Shown here piece after piece: positions 16,555-25,680 of a DNA stretch of 64,000 nt; within the stretch, counting starts at the first letter, position 1; each line of letters begins with the position of its first letter. Made by a program: the position numbers and the translations under genes. The notes beneath the pieces are model-generated. The model did no database searches and was not told the origin of the DNA. It saw nothing but the letters and a program-made list of their open reading frames with translations. Location of the stretch: the NCBI GenBank assembly GCA_910586125.1, contig CAJUHP010000001.1:62001-126000 (forward strand). Reading direction: 5' to 3'. The DNA is from an uncultured Lachnospiraceae bacterium. Lineage in GTDB: Bacteria; Bacillota; Clostridia; Lachnospirales; Lachnospiraceae.

Positions 16555-18606
16555 CTATCCCTCCTCCCCTCCCCCGCTGACAATCCCATAGTAGGCTCTC
16601 GACGTGATCCTGTACACAAAAATGTAGAAGAGCGCAAATACCAGATAGCACAGAACCGTGACCTGCGTCATCAGTTTTGTGTTTGTCAGCCCAAACAGAA
16701 CCAGCATTTTCTGCACCATCGGATACGCGAACAAAAGATGCAGGCCGGCAGTCAAAAGTGGCAGGAAAAATACAGTCAGAATCTGCGAATTCACGCTGTC
16801 GCGAATGTCCTTCTTTGTCATACCGACCTTCTGCATGATGGCAAACCGGGACTGATCCTCATATCCTTCCGAGATCTGCTTGTAGTACATGATCAGCACC
16901 GCCGCAAAGAGAAATACTGCTCCCAGCAGAATTCCCAGAAAGAACAATCCGCCGTTGAGGCTGTAGAAAGAGTCCCTCTCTTCGGCTTCTCCCTCGCACC
17001 GGTAAATATGCAGGGCATCCTCCGGGCCTTCTTGTTCCTGCTGCCGCAATTTTTGCCTTAGATCTCTGGTCAGGGCTGCCTGCTCCTCCTGCGAGCCGCC
17101 CATATCAAAGCCGTAATTCCATTCGATCCCCACCGCAGACCCATTCTCGCTGCTCAGCGCCAAAAACGGCTTGACGCTTTCCGAAAAATCCGGGAGGAAC
17201 ACATACATGGAAGAAATAATGTGGGCGACGCCGCTGCCGGCCGGTTCAAAGTCGTCCACCTGTTTCTTGACCTGCCAGACGGTTCCGTCCGGAAAGGCGA
17301 GTTCCGTCTTTTCGTAAGCCGACCGGTTTGTGCATAGAAGAACCTCTCCCAGTGCAAGCGTTTCCTCACACCCGGTCATATGGTTATAGTCCTCCAGCGG
17401 AATCAGATAAATCTCCCACAGTCCGGCAAAATTGTCGGTTTGATACACATAGCCGGACGAACCGACGGACTCTATCCTGCCATCTTTGATATAGGCCGTC
17501 AGGCTGACAGACAAGTAATCCATCACCTGCTCTGCGTCCATTCCTCTCTCTCTCGCCATCTCCAACGCCTCACGCCGGATCGCCTCTCTCTGACTGGATT
17601 CCATCTGTTCCAGGCTTTTAGCGCGGACATAGAGATTTACATTTCGCGGATAACGGGCCTGTATGCTGTCCTCGCTGCCGAAATACAGGCATACCGTAGA
17701 CGACAGCATCACCAGCACCATGGTGCATAGAATACAGATCGACGCCAGCCCCGCCCCGTTTCGTTTCATGCGGTAAATCATGGAGGACACCGATACAAAG
17801 TGCTTTGTCTGATAATAATAACTCTTTTTTTTCTGCAGCAGACGGCAGAACACCACCGAGCCGGCAATAAACAGCAGATAGGTCGCCAGAATAACCATGA
17901 TAACCGCGACAAAAAACCATAGAATCGCCTCAATCGGCTCCCTCAGAGACACCGCCAGATTATATGCGCCCCCCAAAAGCACAGCTCCCAGAAACGCCAA
18001 CAGCCAGTTGGCTTTCGGCGGCTTTTCTCCGGCGTTCTCACTGTGCAGCAGTTCAATCGGATTTGCCAGCCGGATCTGCCCCAGCGTATAGAGCAGAATC
18101 AAACCGAAGATGCACAAAAACAGAAGAATTGTATTCCAGACGGCGCCCCACGAAACCGACAGCGAATACTCCACCTCGCCCATCACCAGATTCACCATCC
18201 CCAGCTCCGCAAACTTGGCCAGCGCGATCCCTGCCGTCAATCCGCCGGTCAGAGACAGAACGGCCGCCGTCACACTCTCCCAGAGAAGCACGCAGGCCAG
18301 ATTCCTTTTGCTCATGCCCAGGATATTATAGAGGCCGAACTCCCTCTTTCTGCGGCGAACCAAAAAGGAATTGGTATAGAACAAAAAGATCAGAGCAAAC
18401 ACGCCCACCACGCCGCGTCCCAGCCCTAAGATTACCTGCAGTACATCGCCGCCCCGCAGACGCAAAAGCAAGTCGTTCGTACACAGAAACGAGATGATAT
18501 AAAACATCCCCACCATGCCGGTACAGGTCAGAAGATACGGCACATACAGACTCCGGTTCTTACGAATTCCGTTCCACGCAATTTTTCTGTAAAATCCTCT
18601 TCTCAT
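16555..18606 (-). CDS. BceB-like ABC transporter permease (FtsX family)
   Basis: A 683-residue permease with about ten transmembrane segments. It begins with the conserved AWNGIRKNRSLYVPYLLTC, has FtsX-type regions (REFGLYNILGMSKRNL), a large extracytoplasmic loop of about 200 residues between helices 7 and 8, and a second FtsX repeat near the C-terminus (FAIMQKVGMTKKDI). This architecture is that of BceB/PsdB/VraG permeases, which sense and detoxify cell-wall-active peptides such as bacitracin and pass the signal to a BceS-type kinase. Its ATG overlaps the ATPase stop in ATGA. Confidence 0.88.
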   Translation of the reverse strand: MRRGFYRKIAWNGIRKNRSLYVPYLLTCTGMVGMFYIISFLCTNDLLLRLRGGDVLQVILGLGRGVVGVFALIFLFYTNSFLVRRRKREFGLYNILGMSKRNLACVLLWESVTAAVLSLTGGLTAGIALAKFAELGMVNLVMGEVEYSLSVSWGAVWNTILLFLCIFGLILLYTLGQIRLANPIELLHSENAGEKPPKANWLLAFLGAVLLGGAYNLAVSLREPIEAILWFFVAVIMVILATYLLFIAGSVVFCRLLQKKKSYYYQTKHFVSVSSMIYRMKRNGAGLASICILCTMVLVMLSSTVCLYFGSEDSIQARYPRNVNLYVRAKSLEQMESSQREAIRREALEMARERGMDAEQVMDYLSVSLTAYIKDGRIESVGSSGYVYQTDNFAGLWEIYLIPLEDYNHMTGCEETLALGEVLLCTNRSAYEKTELAFPDGTVWQVKKQVDDFEPAGSGVAHIISSMYVFLPDFSESVKPFLALSSENGSAVGIEWNYGFDMGGSQEEQAALTRDLRQKLRQQEQEGPEDALHIYRCEGEAEERDSFYSLNGGLFFLGILLGAVFLFAAVLIMYYKQISEGYEDQSRFAIMQKVGMTKKDIRDSVNSQILTVFFLPLLTAGLHLLFAYPMVQKMLVLFGLTNTKLMTQVTVLCYLVFALFYIFVYRITSRAYYGIVSGGGEEG

Positions 18607-19367
18607 CGTCCGTCACCGCCTGTCGCCAGCATAGTCAAGGTATCCGCTACCTTCTGATACAATTCTTCGTCGGTGCTGCCGCCCCGGTAAATCTGATGAA
18701 ACACCTCGCCGTCCCGGATAAACAGAACCCGTCCGGCATGGCTGGCTGCCTTCACCGAATGCGTCACCATCAGGATGGTCTGCCCGGTCCGGTTGATTTC
18801 TCCAAACAGCCGCAGCAGTTCGTCCGTGGCTTTGGAATCCAGGGCGCCGGTCGGCTCGTCCGCCAGGATCAGACGGGGATTTGTAATCAGCGCTCTCGCC
18901 ACGGCAGCCCTCTGCTTCTGGCCGCCGGAAACCTCATAGGGATACTTTTTCAGAATGTCAAAGATTCCCAAACGGTCCGCAATGGGAGCCAGACGCCGGC
19001 TCATCTCGTCGGGCCGCGTCCCGGACAGCACAAGCGGCAGATAGATGTTATCCTCCAGAGAAAACGTGTCCAAGAGGTTAAAATCCTGAAACACAAACCC
19101 CAGATGCTTTCTGCGGAAATCCGACTGCTGCGATTCTTTTATCCGGGACAGATCTTGGCCGTCCAGCTTTACCATGCCGCCCGTCGGGCGATCCAGCGCC
19201 GCCAAAATGTTGAGCAGCGTCGTCTTACCCGAACCGGACTCCCCCATAATCGCCACATATTCCGCTTCCTCCACACAGAACGAAACGTTCTTCAGCGCTT
19301 CCACCTTGTTTCCGCCGAACCTGGTCGTATAGGTTTTCTTCAGACCGGCGACCTCCAATATGCTCAT
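18603..19367 (-). CDS. BceA-like ABC transporter ATP-binding protein
   Basis: A 254-residue ATPase of the MacB/LolD/BceA group. Walker A is GESGSGKTTLLN, the signature is VSGGQKQRAAVARAL, Walker B is RLILADEPTGALDS, and the switch His is in MVTHSVKAASHAGR. It pairs with the overlapping permease gene to form a peptide-detoxification transporter. A strong AAGGAGG site precedes the ATG. A separate promoter region lies between it and the upstream kinase gene. Confidence 0.92.
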   Translation of the reverse strand: MSILEVAGLKKTYTTRFGGNKVEALKNVSFCVEEAEYVAIMGESGSGKTTLLNILAALDRPTGGMVKLDGQDLSRIKESQQSDFRRKHLGFVFQDFNLLDTFSLEDNIYLPLVLSGTRPDEMSRRLAPIADRLGIFDILKKYPYEVSGGQKQRAAVARALITNPRLILADEPTGALDSKATDELLRLFGEINRTGQTILMVTHSVKAASHAGRVLFIRDGEVFHQIYRGGSTDEELYQKVADTLTMLATGGDGR

Positions 19368-19402
19368 GCTGATGCCTCCTTATCTCTGTTTTCAATGAAG
19401 CT

Positions 19403-19478
19403 ATTGTAACAGAAACCGGTCGGAAAACGCCATCGAATGCGCTTACATTCTGCCTGTCAATCCGAACATTTTTGTAAG
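19403..19478 (-). promoter_or_regulatory. Promoter of the BceAB-type operon with upstream inverted repeat
   Basis: On the minus strand a TACAAT -10 box lacks a good -35 box, as expected for an activated promoter. Upstream lies an inverted repeat of CTTACA and TGTAAG half sites separated by 25 bases (plus-strand 19442-19447 and 19473-19478). It is a candidate binding site for the BceR-like regulator encoded next door; the spacing is longer than in the best-known Bce-type sites. Confidence 0.4.
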
Positions 19479-19481
19479 ATT

Positions 19482-20459
19482 TCACCGCCCCAGATCCATC
19501 CGGACTACCGTTCCGCTCTCCGGCGAAGAATTCACCGCGATCCGGTGTCCCAGATTTGCGCAGATCCGCCTGCACAGGTAGAGCCCGATACCGCTGGCTT
19601 TCTTATCGCTCCGGCCGTTGTATCCGGTATAACCCTTCTCAAAAATCCGCGGCAGATCTTCCGGCGCAATCCCGATTCCTGTGTCGCTTATACACAAAAT
19701 CGACGGTTCCTCCAGCCGCACGGTGATACATCCCCCCACCGGCGTATATTTCAGCGCGTTGCTGAGGATCTGTTCTATCACAAACAGCAGCCATTTCTCA
19801 TCCGTAACCACGCGGCCTGCAACCGGCTCATACACCAGACGAATCTTCCGGCTGATAAACTGACCGGCAAAATGTCTGACCGCCTGGCGCACAATCTCAT
19901 CCAGATTGTACTCTTTTATCACATAGTCGGAGGAGCCGCCATCCAGCCGCAGATATGTCAGCACCATCTCCACATACTGTTCAATCCGAAAGAGGTCCTC
20001 CTGGACCGTTCTGGACAGAACAGAATCCTCATTCTGCAGGTTCAGCCGCATCGAGGCAATCGGCGTTTTGATCTGGTGCGCCCATATGGTGTAGTAATCC
20101 ACCATCTCCGTGTACCGCTGTTCCATATTGCTTTGCAGCTCCTTCTGCTGTTTACACAGCGCTCCAATGATCCGCAGGCAGTCCGCTTCCGCCGGGCCCT
20201 GCGCCTCTGGAAAATCTTCCATCAATGCCGCCGGAAGCTTTTCAAGCCTTGAAAGCCAGCGGTGCCTGCCAAACGCGCGCCGCAGATCCGCGATCAAGAA
20301 AATGACGCCGATCAAAAGACAAATCAGCGCCGGATACAGCACCGCTGCAGTCGGCAGATGGTACAGCGCAAACGAACACAAAAAAATAAGCGAAAAAAGG
20401 AAAAATCTCAGAAATTCCCCTTTTCGCTCTCTCCCGTATAAAATCAAAAAGTCCTTCAT
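19482..20459 (-). CDS. BceS-like intramembrane-sensing histidine kinase
   Basis: A 325-residue kinase with two N-terminal transmembrane helices (about 14-33 and 38-57) joined by only a few residues, so it has no extracellular sensor domain. The phosphoacceptor His-128 is in TIWAHQIKTPIASMRL; the ATPase domain has LSNALKYTPVGG, CISDTGIGIAPEDLPRIF and GYNGRSDKKASGIGLYL. Bce-type kinases of this kind are activated by a partner ABC transporter rather than by ligand directly, which fits the adjacent BceAB-like genes. A GGGAGGAG site precedes the start. Confidence 0.92.
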   Translation of the reverse strand: MKDFLILYGRERKGEFLRFFLFSLIFLCSFALYHLPTAAVLYPALICLLIGVIFLIADLRRAFGRHRWLSRLEKLPAALMEDFPEAQGPAEADCLRIIGALCKQQKELQSNMEQRYTEMVDYYTIWAHQIKTPIASMRLNLQNEDSVLSRTVQEDLFRIEQYVEMVLTYLRLDGGSSDYVIKEYNLDEIVRQAVRHFAGQFISRKIRLVYEPVAGRVVTDEKWLLFVIEQILSNALKYTPVGGCITVRLEEPSILCISDTGIGIAPEDLPRIFEKGYTGYNGRSDKKASGIGLYLCRRICANLGHRIAVNSSPESGTVVRMDLGR

Positions 20460-20502
20460 TTTTCTCCTCCCAAGGCGGCCAGAGCCAAAACCAAAGAGGA
20501 AA

Positions 20503-21177
20503 TCAGCCTTCTATCAGGTATCCCACTCCGAATTTCGTCGTAATAAAACCGTCAAGCCCTGCCGCGTCCAGCTTTTTCCGCAGCCGGTTTACATTGACCG
20601 TCAGCGTATTCTCATCTACAAAGCTGTCGCTCTCCCAGAGGCGTTCCATCAGGCGCTCTCTGCTGACCACCCGCCCCTTGTTCTCCATCAGAACGGACAG
20701 AATCCGGTATTCATTCTTTGTCAAATCCAGCCGTTCGCCCTGATAGATAAGCGTTCCGTTCCCTGTGTTAAGCAGAGCGCCCCGATGCTCCAACAGCGGC
20801 GCAGACGCGCCGAAATCGTAGGTCCTGCGCAGCATAGCCTGCATCTTTGCGATCAGTACGCTCTGGTCAAACGGTTTTGCAATAAAATCGTCGGCACCCA
20901 TATTCATGGCCATGACTATATTCATCTTATCCGAGGCAGAAGAAATAAAGATCACCGGCACCTTGGAAACCTTGCGGATCTCACTGCACCAGTGATAGCC
21001 GTTAAAAAACGGCAGCGCAATATCCAGAAGAACCAGATGCGGTTCAAACCGGGCGAATTCCTTAAGCACTTGCCGGAAATCCTGCACACATCTGGCTTCC
21101 AGATCCCACAGCTTCGCCTGTTCCTCGATGGCCTTCGCAATGCCCCTGTCATCCTCAACAATTAAGATCCGATACAT
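20503..21177 (-). CDS. BceR-like OmpR-family response regulator
   Basis: A 224-residue regulator with a receiver domain (acidic pocket VEDD, phosphoacceptor Asp-52 in VLLDIALPFFNGY, conserved Lys in FIAKPFD) and a C-terminal winged-helix domain (LTKNEYRILSVLMENKGRVV, NTLTVNVNRLRKKLDAAG). It pairs with the kinase downstream. Its start is only 9 bp after the ftsH stop, so it probably shares transcripts with ftsH. Confidence 0.93.
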   Translation of the reverse strand: MYRILIVEDDRGIAKAIEEQAKLWDLEARCVQDFRQVLKEFARFEPHLVLLDIALPFFNGYHWCSEIRKVSKVPVIFISSASDKMNIVMAMNMGADDFIAKPFDQSVLIAKMQAMLRRTYDFGASAPLLEHRGALLNTGNGTLIYQGERLDLTKNEYRILSVLMENKGRVVSRERLMERLWESDSFVDENTLTVNVNRLRKKLDAAGLDGFITTKFGVGYLIEG

Positions 21178-21186
21178 CCTGCATCC

Positions 21187-23187
21187 CTACCCCTGGTCAG
21201 CAAATCCCTGATTTTGATTGCTGGACTCTGGATTTTCTATTTCGATTTCCGGCTTGTCATCTCCGGCCTGTTCCTCTTTGGCTTCCTGGTCCTCCTCCCT
21301 CTCCTTTTGAACCTGATGATAAATCTCCATAAATTCCTTGCCTGTTATGGTTTCCTTCTTGATGAGGAAAGCGGCGATCTTATGAAGCGCGTCCATATTG
21401 CAGGACAAAAGCTCCTTTGCCTCCGTATAGGCGTCCTGCAGCATTCTCTTTACCACTTCGTCAATCTGCGCCGCCGTCCGGTCGGCACAGTTTAACACCG
21501 CCCGGCCGTCCAGATACCGGTTCTCGACAGACTCCAGACCCATCAGGCCAAATTCTTCGGACATGCCGTACTGCGTCACCATGGCCCTGGCGATGGAGGT
21601 GGCCTTTTCGATGTCATTGGCGGCGCCGTTTGTCACAGTGTCAAAGATCAGTTCCTCCGCGGCCCGGCCGGCCAAGAACCGCACCAAAAGTCCATGCAGC
21701 TCGGCCTTGGTGTTCATGAATTTCTCTTCCTCCGGCACATTCATCACATAGCCCAAAGCTCCCATCGTACGGGGAACAATGGTAATCTTCTGCACCGGTT
21801 CCTTATCTTTTTTGAGGGCGCTGATCAGCGCGTGACCCACCTCATGGTAGGCGACGATGCGCCTCTCCTCCTCCCCCATAATGCGGTCCTTCTTTTCCTT
21901 ACCCACCAAAACCACTTCCACCGCTTCAAAAAGGTCGTTCTGACAAACCACGTCCCGCCCCTTTTTCACCGCGGTGATGGCCGCCTCGTTGATCATATTT
22001 GCCAGATCCGAGCCCACCGCGCCGGAAGTCGCCAGGGCGATGGCTTCCAGATCCACGGTCTCATCCATGCGCACCTCCTTGGCGTGTACCTTCAGCACAT
22101 TGACGCGGCCCTTCAGATCCGGTTTTTCCACAATAATCCGGCGGTCAAAACGGCCCGGACGCAGCAGCGCCTTATCCAGAACCTCCGGACGGTTTGTTGC
22201 CGCCAGAATAAACACGCCCTTGGCCGAGTCAAAGCCGTCCATCTCCGACAAAAGCTGATTCAGCGTCTGCTCCCGCTCGGAATCCCCGCCGCTGTAGCGG
22301 TTGTCGCGGCTCTTGCCGATCGCGTCAATCTCGTCAATAAAAATGATACAGGGCGCATTCTGCTGCGCCTGCTTAAACAGATCCCGGACGCGGGACGCAC
22401 CCATACCGACAAACATCTCCACAAAATCCGAACCGGACAAAGAGAAGAAAGGCACCTTCGCCTCCCCTGCCACCGCCTTTGCCAAAAGCGTCTTGCCCGT
22501 GCCGGGAGGGCCGACTAAAAGAGCGCCCTTGGGAAGCTTCGCGCCGATCTTGGAATAGCGCGTGGGATTGTGCAGAAAATCCACAATCTCCACCAGAGAT
22601 TCCTGGGCTTCATCCTGTCCCGCCACATCCTGAAACGTCACCCCGGTTTCCTTCTGGACATATACTTTGGCGTTGCTCTTGCCGAGTCCGCCCATCAGGC
22701 CGCCGCCCTTTTTCATCATGTAAGCATAAAAGCCGATCAGAAAAACAAAGGGGAGGGCATACAGAAGAATCTCCAGCAGCAGATTTCCTCCGGTGGGAAT
22801 CTCCCCCTTGATCTCTATCCCCTTTTTATACAGATAGTCTTTCAGGTTCTCCTCATCCCCCACCATGCCGGTATAGCAGTCCGGCTCCTCGCTGGCCTTG
22901 AGCCACTGTTCCAAAAAGGAGGTCTGCGGCAGATCCTTTTTCAGCTTAATCTCTATGACATAATTGGATAGGACCACCGACTCCACCTGATCCGACTCCA
23001 CATATTCAATAAACTGATTGTAGGTAATCTCCTCCGAAGCCTTGGAAGACATCATACCGCTGGCTAAATTCATCACCAGCATAGCGCCGAACACCAAAAA
23101 AATCAGAGCCAGAATCGGCTGATTGCTGCCTCCCGGTTTCTTTCCGTTATTCTCTGGCTTTTTGCCTAAGTTATTTCCGTCGCTCAT
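21187..23187 (-). CDS. ftsH: ATP-dependent zinc metalloprotease FtsH
   Basis: A 666-residue membrane AAA protease. It has two N-terminal transmembrane segments (about residues 26-46 and 134-156) flanking an external domain, the AAA module with GPPGTGKTLLAKA (about residue 230), IIFIDEIDAIG and AATNRPEVLDKALLRPGRFDR, and the protease site HEVGH (about residue 446). FtsH degrades misfolded membrane proteins and regulatory proteins, including factors for sporulation in B. subtilis. The C-terminal tail is acidic and disordered. AGGAG precedes the start. Confidence 0.97.
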   Translation of the reverse strand: MSDGNNLGKKPENNGKKPGGSNQPILALIFLVFGAMLVMNLASGMMSSKASEEITYNQFIEYVESDQVESVVLSNYVIEIKLKKDLPQTSFLEQWLKASEEPDCYTGMVGDEENLKDYLYKKGIEIKGEIPTGGNLLLEILLYALPFVFLIGFYAYMMKKGGGLMGGLGKSNAKVYVQKETGVTFQDVAGQDEAQESLVEIVDFLHNPTRYSKIGAKLPKGALLVGPPGTGKTLLAKAVAGEAKVPFFSLSGSDFVEMFVGMGASRVRDLFKQAQQNAPCIIFIDEIDAIGKSRDNRYSGGDSEREQTLNQLLSEMDGFDSAKGVFILAATNRPEVLDKALLRPGRFDRRIIVEKPDLKGRVNVLKVHAKEVRMDETVDLEAIALATSGAVGSDLANMINEAAITAVKKGRDVVCQNDLFEAVEVVLVGKEKKDRIMGEEERRIVAYHEVGHALISALKKDKEPVQKITIVPRTMGALGYVMNVPEEEKFMNTKAELHGLLVRFLAGRAAEELIFDTVTNGAANDIEKATSIARAMVTQYGMSEEFGLMGLESVENRYLDGRAVLNCADRTAAQIDEVVKRMLQDAYTEAKELLSCNMDALHKIAAFLIKKETITGKEFMEIYHQVQKEREEDQEAKEEQAGDDKPEIEIENPESSNQNQGFADQG

Positions 23188-23202
23188 ACGTATATTCTCC
23201 TA

Positions 23203-23232
23203 TCATCTGGGAAAGACGGCGCCAAACGGCAT
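23203..23232 (-). other. Possible 9-codon leader ORF upstream of ftsH
   Basis: Between the predicted ftsH promoter and ftsH, AAGGAGG is followed by ATG and nine codons (MPFGAVFPR) before TGA. The spacing to the ATG is short (4 bases). It may be chance or a leader peptide. Confidence 0.25.
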
Positions 23233-23248
23233 ACCGCCTCCTTTTATC

Positions 23249-23277
23249 ATTATAATGAAGCAGAGCCAAGAAATCAA
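23249..23277 (-). promoter_or_regulatory. Predicted sigma-A promoter for ftsH
   Basis: On the minus strand TTGATT and a consensus TATAAT are separated by 17 bases, about 60 bases upstream of the ftsH start. Confidence 0.65.
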
Positions 23278-23386
23278 TACGAACTTTGTGAATTTGGTGC
23301 GTTTAAAGTATAAACCTTTTCTAAACCCGCTTTCACCGGAGCAAATTTTTTCCTGCCAGGTACTGGTATTCCTAAACGACGGGTAG

Positions 23387-23392
23387 TATAAT
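23387..23392 (+). promoter_or_regulatory. Probable -10 box of the pyrG promoter
   Basis: TATAAT lies 82 bases upstream of pyrG; the -35 region (TGGTAT at 17 bases) is weak. I see no convincing pyrG attenuator hairpin in the ~75-base leader. Confidence 0.45.
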
Positions 23393-23473
23393 AAACGCTG
23401 TATGAAGGGAATGGGTTATGCGAGACCGACTGCACGGTAAAACGATTGCCAAAATCAAAGAGGAGGACCGATT

Positions 23474-25117
23474 ATGCCAGTAAAGTATGTGTTTGTCACC
23501 GGCGGTGTAGTTTCCGGACTGGGAAAAGGAATCACCGCCGCGTCGTTAGGACGGCTTTTGAAAGCCAGAGGATATTCTGTCACCATGCAGAAATTCGACC
23601 CCTATATCAACATGGACCCGGGGACCATGAATCCAATTCAGCACGGCGAGGTTTTTGTCACCGACGACGGCGCGGAAACCGATCTGGACCTGGGTCATTA
23701 TGAACGGTTCATCGACGAAAGCCTGGATAAAAATTCCAACGTCACCACCGGAAAAATTTACTGGTCCGTTTTGTCCAAAGAACGTCGCGGCGATTTCGGC
23801 GGCGGTACAGTCCAGGTGATCCCCCACATCACAGATGAAATCAAGGGGCGTTTTTATCGCGAAACTCCGTCCTCCAAACAGAAGGCCCTGATCGCCATCA
23901 TTGAAGTAGGCGGAACCGTGGGTGATATCGAAAGCCAGCCGTTTCTGGAAGCCATCCGTCAATTTCAGCAGGATGTAGGCCGTGAGAACACTTGCCTGAT
24001 TCACGTGACCCTGATTCCCTATCTGAAGGCTTCCGGCGAGATGAAAACAAAACCGACGCAGGCCAGCGTCAAAGCCATGCAGGGCATGGGCCTGCAGCCC
24101 GATATCTTGGTCTGCCGGTCTGAATACCCAATGGATTCCTCTCTTCGGAACAAAATCGGCCGGTTCTGCAATGTTCCGGCCAGCCGCGTCCTCCAAAACC
24201 TCGACTGCGAGATTCTCTATGAAGTTCCACTTGAGATGGAAAAGGAACATCTGGCTCAGGCGACCTGCGAATGCCTCTGCTTGCCCTGCCCCGAACCGGA
24301 TCTGGCCGACTGGAATGCTATGATCGATGCCTGGAAACATCCGCTACATAAAGTGACGGTGGCTCTGGTCGGAAAATATGTCTCTCTGCACGACGCTTAT
24401 CTCAGCGTGGCGGAGGCGCTGCGCCACGGCGGCGTCGCAAACCGCACCGCCGTCCAGATTCGATGGGTGGATTCCGAACAGCTAAATGACGAAAATGCCG
24501 CGCAGTATCTGGAAGGCGTAAATGGTATTTTGGTTCCCGGCGGTTTTGGCAGCCGGGGCATTGCAGGCAAAATTTCCGCTATACGCTATGCGAGAGAACG
24601 CAGCATTCCTTTTCTGGGACTGTGCCTAGGAATGCAGCTTGCCATCGTGGAATTTGCCCGCCATGTCATCGGCTATCATGACGCGCACAGCACTGAGCTG
24701 GAGCCAGCCACCACTCACCCGGTTATCCATCTCATGCCGGGGCAAAACGGCGTCGAAAATCTAGGCGGAACGCTGCGTCTGGGGAACTATCCTTGCACGC
24801 TTTTGCCAGACAGTCTGGCTTATCGGATTTACGGATGCCGTGACACCATCCAAGAACGCCACCGCCACCGGTATGAAGTCAATAACAGCTTTCGCCAAAT
24901 ACTCATCCAAGCCGGTATGCGCCTGTCTGGCCTCTCTCCAGATGGAACGATTGTGGAGATGTGCGAACTGCCGGAACATCCCTGGTTTGTCGGAACCCAG
25001 GGGCACCCGGAATTTAAGTCCCGGCCCAACAAGCCGGCTCCGCTGTTTCAGGGATTCGTGGCCGCATCTCTTTCCCATGCGCAAAGCGAAAAACTCTTGT
25101 TTTCTGAGAAGAGATGA
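23474..25117 (+). CDS. pyrG: CTP synthase (PyrG)
   Basis: A 547-residue CTP synthase. The N-terminal amidoligase domain begins KYVFVTGGVVSGLGKGITAAS and contains FDPYINMDPGTMNP and GGTVGDIESQPFLEA. The C-terminal glutamine amidotransferase has the nucleophile Cys at about residue 384 in FLGLCLGMQ and the His-x-Glu in TQGHPEFKSRP. It makes CTP from UTP, ATP and glutamine. GAGGAGG precedes the ATG. The gene stands alone, followed by a long gene-free stretch. Confidence 0.97.
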   Translation: MPVKYVFVTGGVVSGLGKGITAASLGRLLKARGYSVTMQKFDPYINMDPGTMNPIQHGEVFVTDDGAETDLDLGHYERFIDESLDKNSNVTTGKIYWSVLSKERRGDFGGGTVQVIPHITDEIKGRFYRETPSSKQKALIAIIEVGGTVGDIESQPFLEAIRQFQQDVGRENTCLIHVTLIPYLKASGEMKTKPTQASVKAMQGMGLQPDILVCRSEYPMDSSLRNKIGRFCNVPASRVLQNLDCEILYEVPLEMEKEHLAQATCECLCLPCPEPDLADWNAMIDAWKHPLHKVTVALVGKYVSLHDAYLSVAEALRHGGVANRTAVQIRWVDSEQLNDENAAQYLEGVNGILVPGGFGSRGIAGKISAIRYARERSIPFLGLCLGMQLAIVEFARHVIGYHDAHSTELEPATTHPVIHLMPGQNGVENLGGTLRLGNYPCTLLPDSLAYRIYGCRDTIQERHRHRYEVNNSFRQILIQAGMRLSGLSPDGTIVEMCELPEHPWFVGTQGHPEFKSRPNKPAPLFQGFVAASLSHAQSEKLLFSEKR

Positions 25118-25132
25118 TTTTTACACACAGAA

Positions 25133-25165
25133 ACAGCACCGGTTGATGGAATCAACCGGTGCTGT
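25133..25165 (-). terminator. 15-bp terminator hairpin shared by the RNA candidate and pyrG
   Basis: ACAGCACCGGTTGAT and its exact reverse complement form a 15-bp stem around a 3-base loop. On the minus strand TTTCTGTGTG follows, so it fits best as the end of the RNA candidate; on the plus strand it follows pyrG by 15 bases but lacks a T-run. Confidence 0.7.
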
Positions 25166-25507
25166 CAGACCTTTGACGTCGGAGCGTCTATATGTAAAGC
25201 AAACTATTATCTATGATGCAGCTCTTTCGCTGCAAGCTGCAGACCCGCTTCTTTTCACTCGCAGAGAATGCAGTTACTCTTTCAGACAATCTGTGTTTCC
25301 GCATCTGCTGACCGGGCATCCATGGCTTATCTCGATGCCTTTCGTCGTGCATCCACCAATGTCATATTGGTAATACAGCCAGTGCCGTCGCTACGGATTT
25401 ATCATGAAATCTTCCAAATAATAGCCTTTCTTTTTATTTTGTATGACGGTTCCCTATACCGGGAACAACCTCTGCCCTGTCCTCCTTCTAGGAAAGACCG
25501 GCCTGAC

Positions 25508-25623
25508 TTTGATTCCTGTGAAGCCTCTACTTAGTACATGGGACTCACCCCTCTCCGATGAACACTTTCTCTTACAAGATTGTGCCGCTTTTATTTTGTC
25601 TGGAACCTTGTGTTTGATTCCTG
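25508..25623 (-). repeat. Two 11-base direct repeats inside the RNA candidate
   Basis: CAGGAATCAAA (minus strand) occurs at 25613-25623 and again at 25508-25518, 105 bases apart. Exact repetition in a non-coding stretch suggests a paired structural role or duplication. Confidence 0.5.
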
Positions 25624-25649
25624 TTTCTCTTTTGTTTCTCTGTGCCTAT

Positions 25650-25678
25650 AGTATGCCATACTCTCCCAGGTTTGTCAA
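25650..25678 (-). promoter_or_regulatory. Strong promoter with UP-like A-tracts for the RNA candidate
   Basis: On the minus strand a consensus TTGACA and CATACT are 17 bases apart, preceded by A-rich tracts (25681-25720) like an UP element of stable-RNA promoters. The predicted start is near 25643. No coding gene follows. Confidence 0.7.
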
Positions 25679-25680
25679 GC

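Larger units (their letters stand above)
25130..25643 (-). ncRNA. Candidate large structured RNA of about 510 nt, family unknown
   Basis: This stretch between pyrG and the amidase has a near-consensus promoter at its 5' end and a 15-bp terminator hairpin at its 3' end on the minus strand, and no minus-strand reading frame of useful length with a ribosome binding site between them. It contains many local perfect hairpins: GTTCCC/GGGAAC (25449-25466), ACCAAT/ATTGGT (25355-25371), GGCATC/GATGCC (25315-25339), TGCAGC/GCTGCA (25217-25234), GCAGA-TGC/GCA-TCTGC enclosing CAGA/TCTG (25261-25308) and GACG/CGTC (25176-25189). I looked for RNase P RNA, tmRNA and SRP RNA core motifs and did not see them. 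It might belong to a described large family such as ROOL, or be new. Confidence 0.55.

Noticed and set aside
23393..23473. A pyrG attenuation hairpin
   Set aside because: No G/C-run leader with a terminator of the Bacillus type was found in the short leader.
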